DNA of 64,000 nucleotides, from assembly GCA_947627055.1 (NCBI GenBank), contig CANQUS010000003.1, positions 62,001-126,000 on the forward strand, in the 5' to 3' direction. The notes under the pieces are model-generated. The model saw only the letters and a list, made by a program, of their open reading frames with translations, was not told the origin of the DNA and did no database searches. This DNA is from an uncultured Clostridia bacterium (lineage in GTDB: Bacteria; Bacillota; Clostridia; Oscillospirales; Acutalibacteraceae). Both the position numbers and the translations under genes were made by a program. Positions 29,607 to 40,504 of the stretch are shown here, piece after piece (within the stretch, counting starts at the first letter, position 1; every line of letters begins with the position of its first letter).

Positions 29607-30338
29607 CTATACATTATTAAACGGGCTGTTTGGGAAAGGCAGCGCCGTAAGATCAATTATCCAACCCGTAAGCTTTGACTGTGCCGCTGAAAGAGGGCCA
29701 CTGAAAACACCCAGGAATAAAGCCGCCATCAATATCATTGAGATCATAGCCTGATTGCGTTCGATCTTCCAGCATATTCTGTTCGGCAGGAACGCCATGA
29801 GTATCTTTGAGCCGTCAAGCGGTGGAACAGGGATAAGATTAAAAACAGCAAGGGAAATGTTTATCGCCATAAAATAATTGAGGAAGAGAACCATAAAGGA
29901 AGAAAAACTGTTTGGATTACTTCCCAAAAAAACCAAAACTGACGATTTGTCAACGGACAAAATTAAATTTAATAAAATCCCCCCTGCTATTCCCGCTATT
30001 AGATTTGAAAGCGGCCCGGCAAGCGCTACGACCGCCATAGCAGCCTTTGGATTTTTTCTGTGGTCGAGGTTTACGGGTACGGGCTTCGCCCAGCCAAATC
30101 CGAAAAGCAAGAGCGCCAGAGCGCCTGCATAGTCGATATGCTTTAAAGGATTAAGTGTCTGTCTGCCGAGCATTTTTGCGGTTTTATCACCGTACCACCC
30201 CGCAACGGTAGCGTGCGCACATTCATGAAGCGGCAGTATAAGAAATATTACAAGCAGGGAAGCAAGTATACTAGTAATCAATGTTATCAAATCTATGCCC
30301 TGACCGCTGAATAATCCGCTTATTGTTCGTAAAATCAT
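29607..30338 (-). CDS. site-2 protease-family (M50) membrane protein
   Basis: LPLHECAHATVAGWYGD (HExxH-like HECAH) and NLIPVPPLDGSKIL. Confidence 0.92.
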   Translation of the reverse strand: MILRTISGLFSGQGIDLITLITSILASLLVIFLILPLHECAHATVAGWYGDKTAKMLGRQTLNPLKHIDYAGALALLLFGFGWAKPVPVNLDHRKNPKAAMAVVALAGPLSNLIAGIAGGILLNLILSVDKSSVLVFLGSNPNSFSSFMVLFLNYFMAINISLAVFNLIPVPPLDGSKILMAFLPNRICWKIERNQAMISMILMAALFLGVFSGPLSAAQSKLTGWIIDLTALPFPNSPFNNV

Positions 30339-30429
30339 GTGATCTTCCTTTCTCTATAAATCAAGCGGAATCCTGCACAGCTTCAGCAGAATCCCGCTTT
30401 CTGATCGATCAGCCACTCAGACATTATAG

Positions 30430-30867
30430 TTATTCGTTGTCATCATCGCTGTCATAAGTTTCATCTTCATCCTCATCATCGTCGTTAATATCGGAATAAT
30501 CAAACTCAAGCTCCTCGCCGCAGTTAGGGCAGGAAATGCTGCCCGCAAGAAGCGTATTCTCATCCATATAGGTGGTTTCACCGCAGTTAGGGCAAGTGAC
30601 CTCATAGAAGTTTTCATTTTCCTCGGATAAATCATCTTGCTCGACTTCCTCGTAGTAGTCCTCCTCAAGAGACGCGAGATCCTCGTCTATTTCATCGACC
30701 TGCTCGCAAAGATCATCATAGGATTCCTCAAGGTCGGATACGGACGAAGTGATTTCACCGAGAAGATCGACTATAGCATTGAGAACCTTAACAGTCTTGT
30801 CGTTTTTATCAAGCTCTAAACCCTCGATCAAGCCCTTGATATATGCTGCCTTTTCATTGATACCCAT
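30430..30867 (-). CDS. CD1247-like zinc-ribbon protein
   Basis: EKAAYIKGLIEGLELD N-terminus; CPNCGETTY...CPNCGEELEFD; acidic C-terminus. Confidence 0.82.
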   Translation of the reverse strand: MGINEKAAYIKGLIEGLELDKNDKTVKVLNAIVDLLGEITSSVSDLEESYDDLCEQVDEIDEDLASLEEDYYEEVEQDDLSEENENFYEVTCPNCGETTYMDENTLLAGSISCPNCGEELEFDYSDINDDDEDEDETYDSDDDNE

Positions 30868-30909
30868 TGATAAACGCTCCTTTCAATTTTTAAAATCATA
30901 TGACTTTAA

Positions 30910-31467
30910 TTAAGCTCGAGCCATATATTCGCCTGTTCTTGTATCAATCTCTATAACGTCGCCCTCGTTGATAAAGAGCGGGACCTTGATTTCGGCGCCG
31001 GTTTCAAGAGTCGCCGGCTTAGTTACGTTAGTAGCGGTATCGCCCTTAAAGCCGGGGTCTGTCTGAGTGACCTCAAGCTTAACGAAGTTTGGAGGCTCAA
31101 CACCGAAAACATTGCCTTTATAGGACAAAACCTTACATACCATATTTTCCTTAACAAATTTAAAGCTGTCCGTAAGAGTCGAAGCATTGATCGGAAGCTG
31201 TTCATATGTCTCGTTGTCCATAAAATAGTAGAGATCTCCGTCATTATAGAGATATTCCATATCACGTCTATCAATATAAGCTGTCGGGTACTTATCATTC
31301 GGGTTAAAGGTCTTTTCAACTACCGCGCCTGTTATAACATTTTTGATTTTTGTGCGGACAAAGGCCGCGCCTTTCCCCGGTTTAACGTGCTGGAACTCAA
31401 CTATGGAAACCACGTTTCCGTCCATCTCAAAGGTTACGCCGTTTCTGAAATCACCTGCTGAAATCAT
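30910..31467 (-). CDS. efp: elongation factor P
   Basis: [43 protein letters not shown]. Confidence 0.98.
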   Translation of the reverse strand: MISAGDFRNGVTFEMDGNVVSIVEFQHVKPGKGAAFVRTKIKNVITGAVVEKTFNPNDKYPTAYIDRRDMEYLYNDGDLYYFMDNETYEQLPINASTLTDSFKFVKENMVCKVLSYKGNVFGVEPPNFVKLEVTQTDPGFKGDTATNVTKPATLETGAEIKVPLFINEGDVIEIDTRTGEYMARA

Positions 31468-31636
31468 TTGAATCCTCCTGTTATTTCAAGAATATTTATC
31501 TCATATTTTAAAGCAAAGCGTTGTCTCATACCCGCCTTTTGCTTTCACACGTTTTAGTATACAATAAATAAAAAAAAAAAGCAACTGTTTAATCAATTTA
31601 CAATGACAAATACGGATAAATTTAACAATTTATTTA

Positions 31637-32716
31637 TTATTCTCCAAGGATCAAGAGCTCCTTAGTGAAAGAGTTGAAGTTTTTGCAGCCGTTCTCCGTA
31701 ACAAGAACCATATCCTCTATTCTCACGCCAAACTCATTGTCGAGGTATATGCCCGGCTCGGAGGTAACGACCATTCCGCTTGCGAGCCTGTATGAGCTAT
31801 CCGGTGAGAGAGAGGGTGTCTCATGTATATCAAGCCCTACGCCATGTCCTGTCGCATGACCGAAGCACCCCTCAAAGCCTGCGGCATTTATTATATCTCG
31901 CGCCGCCTTATCTACCTCACCGCAAGCCACGCCGTCTCTTATTTTGTTTAAAGCTGCCTGCTGGGCATTTCTCACAACGTTATATACCTTTGCCTGATAA
32001 TCGCTTATTTCTCCAAACGCGACCGTTCTTGTCATATCGCTTTTATATCCATCTATATCCGCGCCTATATCAAGTGTTATCAGGTCGCCCCTCTCAATTT
32101 TTTTATCATCGGGAACACCATGCGGCATCGAGGTCTTTTTTCCGGAAATTATGATCAAATCAAAAGCGACTCCCTTTGCACCGTTTTTGCGCATATACAT
32201 TTCCATAAACAAAGCCAAGTCACGCTCACTGACTCCTACCTCAATACGCTTCAGCGTCTCTTTGAGTGCCTCCTCCGTGAGGTCTGCCGCTCTCTGCATC
32301 ATTTTTATTTCCTCGTCGGATTTTATCGCCCTCATGCGTGAAATTATCTTATCAAGCTCGTCTGTTTTTATTGTGCTGACACCGCACAGCTTAAATGTTT
32401 CATCAAGACTGCTCAGCATATTAAGTGTAAACGATGAGCCCTCGAGCATTATCACATGGAGATTTTCACTTCTTATAACCTCCTTTAGGCTTTCGGTAAA
32501 TTTCCCGAATTGGATCACCTTGCAGTTTTTAGCCACAGCACGGGCAGCCTCGGCATACCGAAAATCTACAAAGAGATATGTGTCATGCTTAGTAATAAGC
32601 AGATAACCGAGAGATGAAACAAACCCCGTAAAATATTTTCTGTTGACCTGCGAATATATAAGAGCGGCGTCGGCATATGAGGGGATCATATGCGCAAGCT
32701 CCCTTGTTTTTGTCAT
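31637..32716 (-). CDS. pepP: M24-family Xaa-Pro aminopeptidase
   Basis: LDIGADIDGYKSDMTRT, CFGHATGHGVGLDIHETP, VTSEPGIYL. ATG at 32716 avoids overlap with aroQ. Confidence 0.93.
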   Translation of the reverse strand: MTKTRELAHMIPSYADAALIYSQVNRKYFTGFVSSLGYLLITKHDTYLFVDFRYAEAARAVAKNCKVIQFGKFTESLKEVIRSENLHVIMLEGSSFTLNMLSSLDETFKLCGVSTIKTDELDKIISRMRAIKSDEEIKMMQRAADLTEEALKETLKRIEVGVSERDLALFMEMYMRKNGAKGVAFDLIIISGKKTSMPHGVPDDKKIERGDLITLDIGADIDGYKSDMTRTVAFGEISDYQAKVYNVVRNAQQAALNKIRDGVACGEVDKAARDIINAAGFEGCFGHATGHGVGLDIHETPSLSPDSSYRLASGMVVTSEPGIYLDNEFGVRIEDMVLVTENGCKNFNSFTKELLILGE

Positions 32717-32741
32717 ACTGTTCAACCCCCAAATAAATAAA

Positions 32742-33173
32742 TTATTTATTCGATGCAAGCTCCTCAAGAGCAAGCATATACACATCCTTCCCGAAGCCCG
32801 CGATCATGCCCTTGCATACAGCGGAAATAACAGACCTGTGACGAAATTCCTCGCGCGCATGAATATTGGACATATGTACCTCTATTGTCGGGATGGAAAC
32901 AGAGGCGATCGCGTCTCGCAGTGCATAGCTGTAATGTGTCAACGCGCCCGCGTTTATTATGATACCGTCAACCTTTCCGTATGCCGCATGGATCCTATCG
33001 ATTATATCTCCCTCATGATTTGACTGATAGATCTCACAATCAACATCAAGCGCTTCTGCCTTTGCAAGGATATCATTGTTGATACTCTCCGCTGTCTCAG
33101 TCCCGTAAACACCTTTTTCACGAATACCTACCATGTTCAGGTTCGGACCGAGAATCACAAGTATTTTTTTCAT
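32742..33173 (-). CDS. aroQ: type II 3-dehydroquinate dehydratase
   Basis: ILVILGPNLNMVGIRE...YQSNHEGDIIDRIH...IINAGALTHYSYALRDA. Confidence 0.97.
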   Translation of the reverse strand: MKKILVILGPNLNMVGIREKGVYGTETAESINNDILAKAEALDVDCEIYQSNHEGDIIDRIHAAYGKVDGIIINAGALTHYSYALRDAIASVSIPTIEVHMSNIHAREEFRHRSVISAVCKGMIAGFGKDVYMLALEELASNK

Positions 33174-33199
33174 ATATTTTCATTCCCTTCGGTTCAATG

Positions 33200-33769
33200 T
33201 CATTTATATTTTTCTCCGTACAGCTTCTTTCTAATATGACGCTCCATCATGCGGCGAAGCCTTATCGTTGCACCACGCTCGGGCGATCGCGGAATAAGCA
33301 GCGCAGACTTCATACCTGCAAGCCTTGCTCCGAGAATATCTGTAAAAATCTGATCTCCGATAACAAGAACGTTTTTCGGCTTTACAGAGAGCTTTTTTTT
33401 CGCGCGGATAAAGCCGAACGGAAGCGGCTTGAAGCTCATCGCAACGCAGTCAAGACCTATGCTTTTCGCAAAAGGGTATACCCTCTTTTTAAAGTTATTA
33501 GAGCATATGACGATTTCTATACCCATACCCTTGATTTTATCAAGCCAAGCCTCAACGCCCTCGTAAATTTCCTGAGATGATGGCGGTGAAACAGTATTAT
33601 CAACATCAAGAATAATAGCGTCGATATTATACTTTATGAGAAGCTCGGGGGTAACATCGCTAAAGGCTTCTAACGCAACGGTCGGTGTAAGCACCCTGAC
33701 ACCTCCAAATAAATCAAATAAAAAATCCGCCCGAAATGCTGCCGCAATATTACGGCTCATGCTTTTCAA
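33200..33769 (-). CDS. yqeG: YqeG-family HAD IIIA-type phosphatase
   Basis: DAIILDVDNTV...ICSNNFKKRV...KPKNVLVIGDQIFTDILGA. Confidence 0.95.
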   Translation of the reverse strand: MKSMSRNIAAAFRADFLFDLFGGVRVLTPTVALEAFSDVTPELLIKYNIDAIILDVDNTVSPPSSQEIYEGVEAWLDKIKGMGIEIVICSNNFKKRVYPFAKSIGLDCVAMSFKPLPFGFIRAKKKLSVKPKNVLVIGDQIFTDILGARLAGMKSALLIPRSPERGATIRLRRMMERHIRKKLYGEKYK

Positions 33770-33821
33770 GGCAGATCCTTAATTTGTCATTTAATTTGCA
33801 GAAATGTTACTGTAGACAAGC

Positions 33822-33998
33822 TTATTTATATTTGCGCTTGCGAGCCGCTTCAGACTTTTTCTTGCGTTTAACAGAAGGCTTTTCATAAGCCTCTCTCTTG
33901 CGAACTTCAGCAATAACACCGGCTCTTGCACATTGCTTTTTAAATCTTCTGAGAGCGCTCTCAAGAGACTCGTTATCTTTAATTCTGATTTCAGCCAT
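33822..33998 (-). CDS. rpsU: 30S ribosomal protein S21
   Basis: Hand translation: [58 protein letters not shown]; 58 aa, so absent from the ORF track. Confidence 0.97.
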   Translation of the reverse strand: MAEIRIKDNESLESALRRFKKQCARAGVIAEVRKREAYEKPSVKRKKKSEAARKRKYK

Positions 33999-34190
33999 TT
34001 ATCTTCCCTCCCATCCGCCGTACGGCAGGGGTATTGTGTCATACGATACAAGTTGTATTATACTATATCAAACGGTTCACTGTCAAGAGGATTCATTAAA
34101 TTTGTTACATAATTCTCTGAATATTTTTAATATGAACGAATCATGTAACGCAGAAAGTCTATAACAAATATAGGCACTGAAATTTATAAA

Positions 34191-36605
34191 TTATTTTGCA
34201 ACGATATTGACGAGCTTACCCTTGACATAGATCTCTTTAACTATATTTTTACCGTCTGTAAATTCCGCGACCTTGGGTTCAGCCTTTGCAGCCTCAAGAG
34301 CTGCCGCCTCGTCAGCATCTGCGGCTATTTTGATCCTTGCCTTGAGCTTACCGTTGACCTGTACGGCTATCTCGACGGTATCATCCTTGCACTTGTTCTC
34401 ATCATACTCAGGCCACTGTTGATCGCAGACAAGACCATCACCGAGGCTGCACATGGCGAATACCTCCTCAGCAACATGGGGTGCAAACGGATCTATAAGG
34501 ATAGTAAATATGCGAAGTTCCTCACGCGTTATGGACTTCGTCGCATAGATGTCGTTTATAAGCGACATGAGCGCGGCGATAGCTGTGTTGAACTTGAGCG
34601 TTTCTATATCCTCTGAAACCTTTCTGATCGTCTTGTGGAACTTGCTCTCAAGTTCAGAGCGAAGTCCTCCCTCTATTAGAATCGAGGCAAGTCCGTAATA
34701 CCTCTCGATAAACCTGCGGCTTCCCCTGATCCCCGATGTACTCCAAGGAGCAGCTTTCTCGAAATCACCGATAAACATCTCATATACACGCATTGTATCC
34801 GCGCCGTATTCATTGACTATATCGTCGGGATTGATTACGTTTCCGCGCGACTTGCTCATCTTTTCGCCGTTTTCACCGAGGATCATACCGTGGCTTGTGC
34901 GCTTTGCATATGGCTCAGGTGTTGGAACTACTCCTATGTCATAAAGGAACTTGTGCCAGAAACGACTGTAAAGCAGGTGGAGCGTTGTATGCTCCATACC
35001 GCCGTTATACCAATCGACAGGCGACCAGTATTCAAGAGCTTCTCTTGAAGCAAGGGCTGTATCGTTGTGCGGATCCATATATCTGAGGAAATACCACGAT
35101 GAGCCTGCCCACTGCGGCATAGTATCTGTTTCACGCTTTGCGGGCTTGCCGCACTTCGGACAGGTCGTATTTACCCATGATTCAATAGCCGCAAGCGGCG
35201 ACTCGCCGTTATCCGTCGGTTCATATGACTCCACCTCCGGCAGCTCAAGCGGAAGCTCGCTTTCGGGAAGCGCGACAGCGCCACAGTCAGGACAATGAAC
35301 TATCGGAATAGGCTCACCCCAATATCTCTGGCGTGAGAACACCCAGTCACGGAGCTTGTAATTTATTTTAGTATGCCCTTTCTTTGTTTCGTTAAGGTAA
35401 TCGACGATTTTTTTCTTTGCCTCATCAACCGTCAGACCGTCGAGAATGCCGGAGTTGACCATGATCCCCGTAGCGCAGTCGGTGAATGCCGCCTCCTCGA
35501 CATTGCCGCCCTTAACGACCTCAATGATAGGAAGATCAAACTTTTTGGCAAATTCCCAGTCGCGCGTATCATGAGCGGGAACAGCCATGATAGCACCAGT
35601 ACCGTAGGAAACAAGAACGTAATCCGAAATAAATATCGGAATCTGCCTGCCGTTTACGGGGTTGATAGCTTCGACACCGTCAAGGCGTACACCGGTCTTA
35701 TCCTTGGCAACCTCAGTACGCTCAAAATCGGATTTCTTTGATGCTTCATATTGATAGCTGCGGATCTCATCTATATTTGAAATCTTATCCGCCCATTTTT
35801 CTATAAGCGGATGCTCGGGAGAAATAACCATATATGTAGCGCCAAAAAGTGTATCGGGACGCGTAGTATAAACCGTCAAGGTATCTCCGAGTGTCGTTTC
35901 AAAGTCAACCTCAGCGCCTGTTGAACGTCCTATCCAGTTCTTCTGCTGTATTTTGACACGTTCGGGATAATCCACAAGGTCAAGGTCTTGGATGAGCCTC
36001 TCGGCATACTCCGTGATTTTGAGCATCCACTGAGATTTGACCTTTCTGACGACCTCGCTATGGCAGCGTTCACATACGCCTCCGACGACTTCCTCGTTAG
36101 CAAGAACGCACTTGCAGGATGTACACCAGTTTACAGCCATTTCTTTTTTATAAGCAAGACCTTTCTGAAAAAGCTTAAGGAATATCCACTGAGTCCACTT
36201 ATAATACTTTGGGTCGGTCGTATTTATCTCACGACTCCAATCAAATGACAAGCCGAGAGCCTGAAGCTGTGATTTGAAGTGCGCAATATTTTTCTTTGTT
36301 ACCTCCGCAGGATGAACATGATTCTTGATCGCAAAGTTTTCCGTTGGCAGTCCGAAAGCGTCCCAGCCGATCGGGTAAAGGACATTGTATCCCTCAAGGC
36401 GTCTTTTTCTCGCGACTATATCAAGTGCGGTATACGAGCGCGGATGACCGACATGAAGTCCCTGCCCCGACGGATACGGGAACTCAACGAGAGCAAAAAA
36501 CTTCGGCTTGCCGCTGTGCTGCTCGGCGTGGAAAACTCCCCTATCCTCCCAGACCCTTTGCCATTTTGATTCTATCATTTTGTGGTCGTATTTTTCGATA
36601 TTCAA
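34191..36605 (-). CDS. leuS: leucine--tRNA ligase
   Basis: [51 protein letters not shown]. Confidence 0.98.
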   Translation of the reverse strand: MNIEKYDHKMIESKWQRVWEDRGVFHAEQHSGKPKFFALVEFPYPSGQGLHVGHPRSYTALDIVARKRRLEGYNVLYPIGWDAFGLPTENFAIKNHVHPAEVTKKNIAHFKSQLQALGLSFDWSREINTTDPKYYKWTQWIFLKLFQKGLAYKKEMAVNWCTSCKCVLANEEVVGGVCERCHSEVVRKVKSQWMLKITEYAERLIQDLDLVDYPERVKIQQKNWIGRSTGAEVDFETTLGDTLTVYTTRPDTLFGATYMVISPEHPLIEKWADKISNIDEIRSYQYEASKKSDFERTEVAKDKTGVRLDGVEAINPVNGRQIPIFISDYVLVSYGTGAIMAVPAHDTRDWEFAKKFDLPIIEVVKGGNVEEAAFTDCATGIMVNSGILDGLTVDEAKKKIVDYLNETKKGHTKINYKLRDWVFSRQRYWGEPIPIVHCPDCGAVALPESELPLELPEVESYEPTDNGESPLAAIESWVNTTCPKCGKPAKRETDTMPQWAGSSWYFLRYMDPHNDTALASREALEYWSPVDWYNGGMEHTTLHLLYSRFWHKFLYDIGVVPTPEPYAKRTSHGMILGENGEKMSKSRGNVINPDDIVNEYGADTMRVYEMFIGDFEKAAPWSTSGIRGSRRFIERYYGLASILIEGGLRSELESKFHKTIRKVSEDIETLKFNTAIAALMSLINDIYATKSITREELRIFTILIDPFAPHVAEEVFAMCSLGDGLVCDQQWPEYDENKCKDDTVEIAVQVNGKLKARIKIAADADEAAALEAAKAEPKVAEFTDGKNIVKEIYVKGKLVNIVAK

Positions 36606-36635
36606 TTTATTTCTCCCCTTAATTCGTAAAAAATA

Positions 36636-36977
36636 CTATTCTATGATAACTTCCTCGCCATCCTGCCACAGCCTCTCAAGGTCGTAATAGGCACGGGCCT
36701 CGTCAGAAAACACATGGACGACAACATCAACATAATCAAGAAGTATCCACGAATTTGAGCGATACCCCTCTATGTGCGTTACGCTTATTCCAGCCTCGTC
36801 AAGCTTCTCTTCTACCTCGTCGGCAAGAGACTTAACATGAGTGCTCGATGTACCGGTAGCGATCACAAAGTAATCGGACAGCGATGAAATGTCCTTGATT
36901 TTTATTATTTTAATATTCAGCGCTTTTTTGGAATCAAGTGCCTTATATGCCAGCTTTGCTGTTTCTAATGATGTCAT
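36636..36977 (-). CDS. rsfS: ribosome silencing factor
   Basis: DYFVIATGTSSTHVKSLADEVEEKL...GYRSNSWILLDYVDVVVHVF. Confidence 0.95.
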   Translation of the reverse strand: MTSLETAKLAYKALDSKKALNIKIIKIKDISSLSDYFVIATGTSSTHVKSLADEVEEKLDEAGISVTHIEGYRSNSWILLDYVDVVVHVFSDEARAYYDLERLWQDGEEVIIE

Positions 36978-37055
36978 ATACTTCCTCCGTTTATAATAGG
37001 GATACTGTCTTGTATACATATCAGTAATATATCTTGTACAAGCTTCCCGAATTTA

Positions 37056-37625
37056 TTATTTTCTTTTTTGCGTAATTACCTCGTTATATGCGTTTAATGT
37101 ATCAACAGAGATTGCAAGCCTTCTATGTGCAAGATCCTCAATGCTGAAGCTCAACCCCTCAAGCATAGCCGCCTCAAGACTTTTGTCGGCAGCCTTGCGG
37201 ATCTTTTCAACGCCGCTATAATCACGCTCCTCAGATGTAAAATCGGCAATAAAAATCACCTTTTCGAGCAAAGACATTCCGCCGCGCGCGGTCGTATGAT
37301 AGCGAACCGCATTGAGAATATCCTCATCGTCAATGCCAAGCTCGACCTTAATATAACCGCTTCCCGATATAGCATGCCACAGCTTAGGCGAGCCTGCCTC
37401 AAGCTCTGTAAGCTCTATACCGGCCCTTTTAATGATTTCGAGCTGCTCCTTTTCCGGGGTTTCCTTTGTTATATCGTGCAGGATCCCCGCGATCTCAGCC
37501 TTCCTCACATCAGCTCCGTATTTCTTGGCGAGGCGCGCAGCTTCCTTCGCAACGTTTTTTGAATGTTTAAAACGAGCGTCCTTTAATCTCGGTCTTATTA
37601 TTTTTTCATATTCCTTAATTTCCAT
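37056..37625 (-). CDS. yqeK: HD-domain phosphohydrolase YqeK
   Basis: RFKHSKNVAKEAARLAKKYG...AGILHDITKE...AVRYHTTAR. Confidence 0.94.
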   Translation of the reverse strand: MEIKEYEKIIRPRLKDARFKHSKNVAKEAARLAKKYGADVRKAEIAGILHDITKETPEKEQLEIIKRAGIELTELEAGSPKLWHAISGSGYIKVELGIDDEDILNAVRYHTTARGGMSLLEKVIFIADFTSEERDYSGVEKIRKAADKSLEAAMLEGLSFSIEDLAHRRLAISVDTLNAYNEVITQKRK

Positions 37626-37646
37626 AAAGCGACCCCCAAAAACATA

Positions 37647-37720
37647 TATAGCTTAGGCAAGATGTCCCAGCCTCTTAGGCTGAAGCCACGTTGAATGATG
37701 TGGCAAGCCCTTTATTGAAT
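37647..37720. repeat. copy B of the two-copy intergenic structured element
   Basis: tatagcttaggcaagatgtcccagcctcttaggctg...ttgaatgatgtggcaagccctttattgaat; matches 8220-8305. Confidence 0.65.
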
Positions 37721-37765
37721 ATTATATATCCCGCAACATATCAAATGCAATACTTCATCTGAAAA

Positions 37766-38368
37766 TCACGAAATATAGAGCCTGTTTTTTAAAATATACT
37801 CCTTGACAGCAGTCGGTACGAATTTGGAAAGATCTTGTCCGTACTTGACCGCCTGTCGAACCTCGGTAGATGATATTTGAGGAAGCGATAAGCTGAGAAC
37901 TTCGGTTTTCGCACCTAAATTGTTGAGAAACGGCTCACGGTCGAGGAGCGCCTTCCTGCCTCCTATTCCCTCTCTCGGTACACCGCACACAGTCGCAAGA
38001 CTGAAAATAATCTCAGGATTTTTCCATTTATCTATAGAGAGAAACATATCAGCACCCATTATAAGAAAAAGCTCATCACGGGGAAAAATCGAACGAAGCT
38101 CCTCAAGAGTTTCATATGTATAGCTTGTTCCGCCGCGCCGAATCTCAATATCTGAAATCTCCGCATCAGGTATTTCCGATATTGATATTCGGCACATATC
38201 AAGCCTGTTTTCAGGCGAAACAGAGGTATCTGCGACCTTATGCGGAGGAAGAAACGACGGAACAACAAGAAGTCTGTCAAGCGACAACTCCGAAATTATT
38301 CCTCGTATAAGCTCGATATGACCGTTATGTATAGGGTTAAAGCTTCCGCCGAACACACCTATTCTCAT
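37766..38368 (-). CDS. nadD: nicotinate-nucleotide adenylyltransferase
   Basis: RIGVFGGSFNPIHNGHIELIRG; MGADMFLSIDKWKN; ISSTEVRQAV. Confidence 0.97.
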   Translation of the reverse strand: MRIGVFGGSFNPIHNGHIELIRGIISELSLDRLLVVPSFLPPHKVADTSVSPENRLDMCRISISEIPDAEISDIEIRRGGTSYTYETLEELRSIFPRDELFLIMGADMFLSIDKWKNPEIIFSLATVCGVPREGIGGRKALLDREPFLNNLGAKTEVLSLSLPQISSTEVRQAVKYGQDLSKFVPTAVKEYILKNRLYIS

Positions 38369-38560
38369 AATAACACCTAAAATCGCTTTCTTTTTCTAAT
38401 ACGCAAAAAAACAAATGCTGTACTCTCATTTTGCGAACATATTTTTGTCATATTGTGTAAAATGACCGCAGATATATTGTCATACATCAAGAGATAGGTA
38501 AAACGTAACGGAAAAGGTACAGGCAAGGTAAGTGCCATTCCGTAAGGCGGCTATACATAT

Positions 38561-38866
38561 TCAGCGATTTCCCTTATCCTTTGGAAGGACGATCTTAGGC
38601 TCGTCCTTATTTTTGCGGTAAAGAACAAACTTGGTGCCTATCACCTGAACGACCTCACTGCTTGTTGCCATTGCTATCTGTTCAGCTGCATCACGAGGCG
38701 TGACCTCAGAAGAATTAAGTACCTTGCCCTTTATCAGCTCACGAGCCGTGAGAGCATCGTCAGCCTGCTTAATTATGTTATCGCTCATTCCGCCCTTGCC
38801 GACCATAATTATTGTATCAATGTCGACGGCAAGAGAACGTAGAAAAGCACGTTGTTTACTTGTCAT
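38561..38866 (-). CDS. yhbY: YhbY-family RNA-binding (CRM domain) protein
   Basis: MTSKQRAFLRSLA...MVGKGGMSDNIIKQADDALTARELIKGKVL. Confidence 0.95.
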   Translation of the reverse strand: MTSKQRAFLRSLAVDIDTIIMVGKGGMSDNIIKQADDALTARELIKGKVLNSSEVTPRDAAEQIAMATSSEVVQVIGTKFVLYRKNKDEPKIVLPKDKGNR

Positions 38867-38882
38867 AAAAACTCCTTAATTT

Positions 38883-39479
38883 TCACTGTTTAATTTTTTC
38901 TCTCAGTTTCTCGGCAAGAAGTCTGAGAGCATTGCCCCTGTGGCTCATTGCGTCCTTTTGGTTGCTTGACAACTCGGCAAACGTCTTGTTACCTTCCGTA
39001 AAGAAAATAGGGTCATATCCGAATCCGTCAGTTCCTCGAGGCGCAAAGCCTATCGACCCATCGCACTTTCCTTCAACCTCAATTTTGCTGCCATCGGGGA
39101 AGCAGCAGCATATTGCACAAACAAAGTGAGCCGTGCGCTCGCCGTCAGGAGTATCCTTAAGCTCAATGATAAGCTTTTCTATTTTTTCTTCATCTGTTGA
39201 GCCCTCGCCCGCATATCTAGCGGAAAACACACCGGGTCTGCCGCCCAAAGCGTCTACCATGAGCCCGGAATCGTCGGCAATGCACGGTCTGCCGGTCGTC
39301 TCACAGGCGCTTCTCGCTTTCAACTCCGCGTTTTCCGCAAAGGTCTTGCCTGTTTCTTTAACCTCAGGAAGCTTCATTCCGCACTCCTCGGCAGACACCA
39401 CTGAGATTCCTAGTGGCTTTAATATCCTATCAAATTCCTTTATTTTGTTTTCATTATGTGTAGCAGCTATAAATATCAT
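38883..39479 (-). CDS. rdgB: XTP/dITP diphosphatase
   Basis: FIAATHNENKIKEF; IADDSGLMVDALGGRPGVFSARYAG; GFGYDPIF; MSHRGNAL. Confidence 0.96.
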   Translation of the reverse strand: MIFIAATHNENKIKEFDRILKPLGISVVSAEECGMKLPEVKETGKTFAENAELKARSACETTGRPCIADDSGLMVDALGGRPGVFSARYAGEGSTDEEKIEKLIIELKDTPDGERTAHFVCAICCCFPDGSKIEVEGKCDGSIGFAPRGTDGFGYDPIFFTEGNKTFAELSSNQKDAMSHRGNALRLLAEKLREKIKQ

Positions 39480-39521
39480 ATTATCGATCCCCTTCAAATT
39501 GAAAATAAGCGAATTATCTGC

Positions 39522-40457
39522 TTATTCTTCCATATCATTATCCCTTGTAAAAAGCGCCCTTGCAAAATCTGACGGATCAAACGGCTGCAAGTCGTCGATT
39601 TGTTCACCGACGCCTATATATTTAACAGGTATTTTCAGGTCGTCCATGATTGCAAGGACAACTCCTCCCTTTGCCGTTCCATCAAGCTTAGTAAGAACTA
39701 TGCCTGTGATGCCCGCCGCATTTTTAAATTCGCGGGCCTGATTTACGGCATTCTGACCTGTTGTCGCGTCGAGAATAAGGAGAACCTCCTTATCCGCATT
39801 GGGAAGCTCACGGTCTATGATCCTGTTGATCTTGGCAAGCTCGTCCATGAGGTGCTTCTTGTTGTGAAGTCTGCCCGCGGTATCGGCAATGATGACATCG
39901 CTCCCCTTGGCCTTTGCCGAAGAAATAGCGTCAAATACGACAGCTGCGGGGTCAGATCCCTCCTGCTGCTTGACTATATCCGCACCTGAGCGTTCAGCCC
40001 AGATCTCAAGCTGTTCAATAGCGGCGGCACGAAACGTATCCGCCGCTGCAAGCGTTACCCTTTTCCCTGAGCGAACGAGGTTAGCGGAAATTTTTCCGAT
40101 AGTTGTTGTCTTTCCGACACCATTGACTCCGATAACGAGAATGACCGACGGTTTAGTATTTATTATAAGTTCCTGAGAACCGCTCAGCATATCGGCAATA
40201 ACATCCGCCAGGAGGTCGTGAATAGCGGCTGGGTCTGTTATTCCTTGCTTTTTTACTCTCTCGCGAAGCTCGTCGCAGATATGCTCAGAGGTCGTTACAC
40301 CGACATCACCCATAATAAGCAGCTCAAGAAGCTCCTCAAAAAGCTCCTCATCGATCTTTGTAAAGGATTTGAGCATAGTATCAATGCGGCCGACAATACT
40401 GTCTCTCGTCTTTTTAAGTCCCTCTTTTATTTTTTTGAATAAACCCATATCTATCAC
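39522..40457 (-). CDS. ftsY: signal recognition particle receptor FtsY
   Basis: VIGVNGVGKTTTIGKISANL; AADTFRAAAIEQL; IADTAGRL; TKLDGTAKGGV. Confidence 0.98.
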   Translation of the reverse strand: MIDMGLFKKIKEGLKKTRDSIVGRIDTMLKSFTKIDEELFEELLELLIMGDVGVTTSEHICDELRERVKKQGITDPAAIHDLLADVIADMLSGSQELIINTKPSVILVIGVNGVGKTTTIGKISANLVRSGKRVTLAAADTFRAAAIEQLEIWAERSGADIVKQQEGSDPAAVVFDAISSAKAKGSDVIIADTAGRLHNKKHLMDELAKINRIIDRELPNADKEVLLILDATTGQNAVNQAREFKNAAGITGIVLTKLDGTAKGGVVLAIMDDLKIPVKYIGVGEQIDDLQPFDPSDFARALFTRDNDMEE

Positions 40458-40504
40458 ATTTCCTTCCTATCTCATTGCAGGTCATCGCTTGCATTCTATC
40501 TTTG

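Noticed and set aside
33791-34051. 86-aa minus-strand ORF
   Set aside because: Overlaps rpsU in another frame; the S21 frame matches the conserved protein.
39133-39741. 202-aa plus-strand ORF
   Set aside because: Antisense to rdgB and ftsY; Ser/Pro-rich low-complexity translation typical of a shadow ORF.
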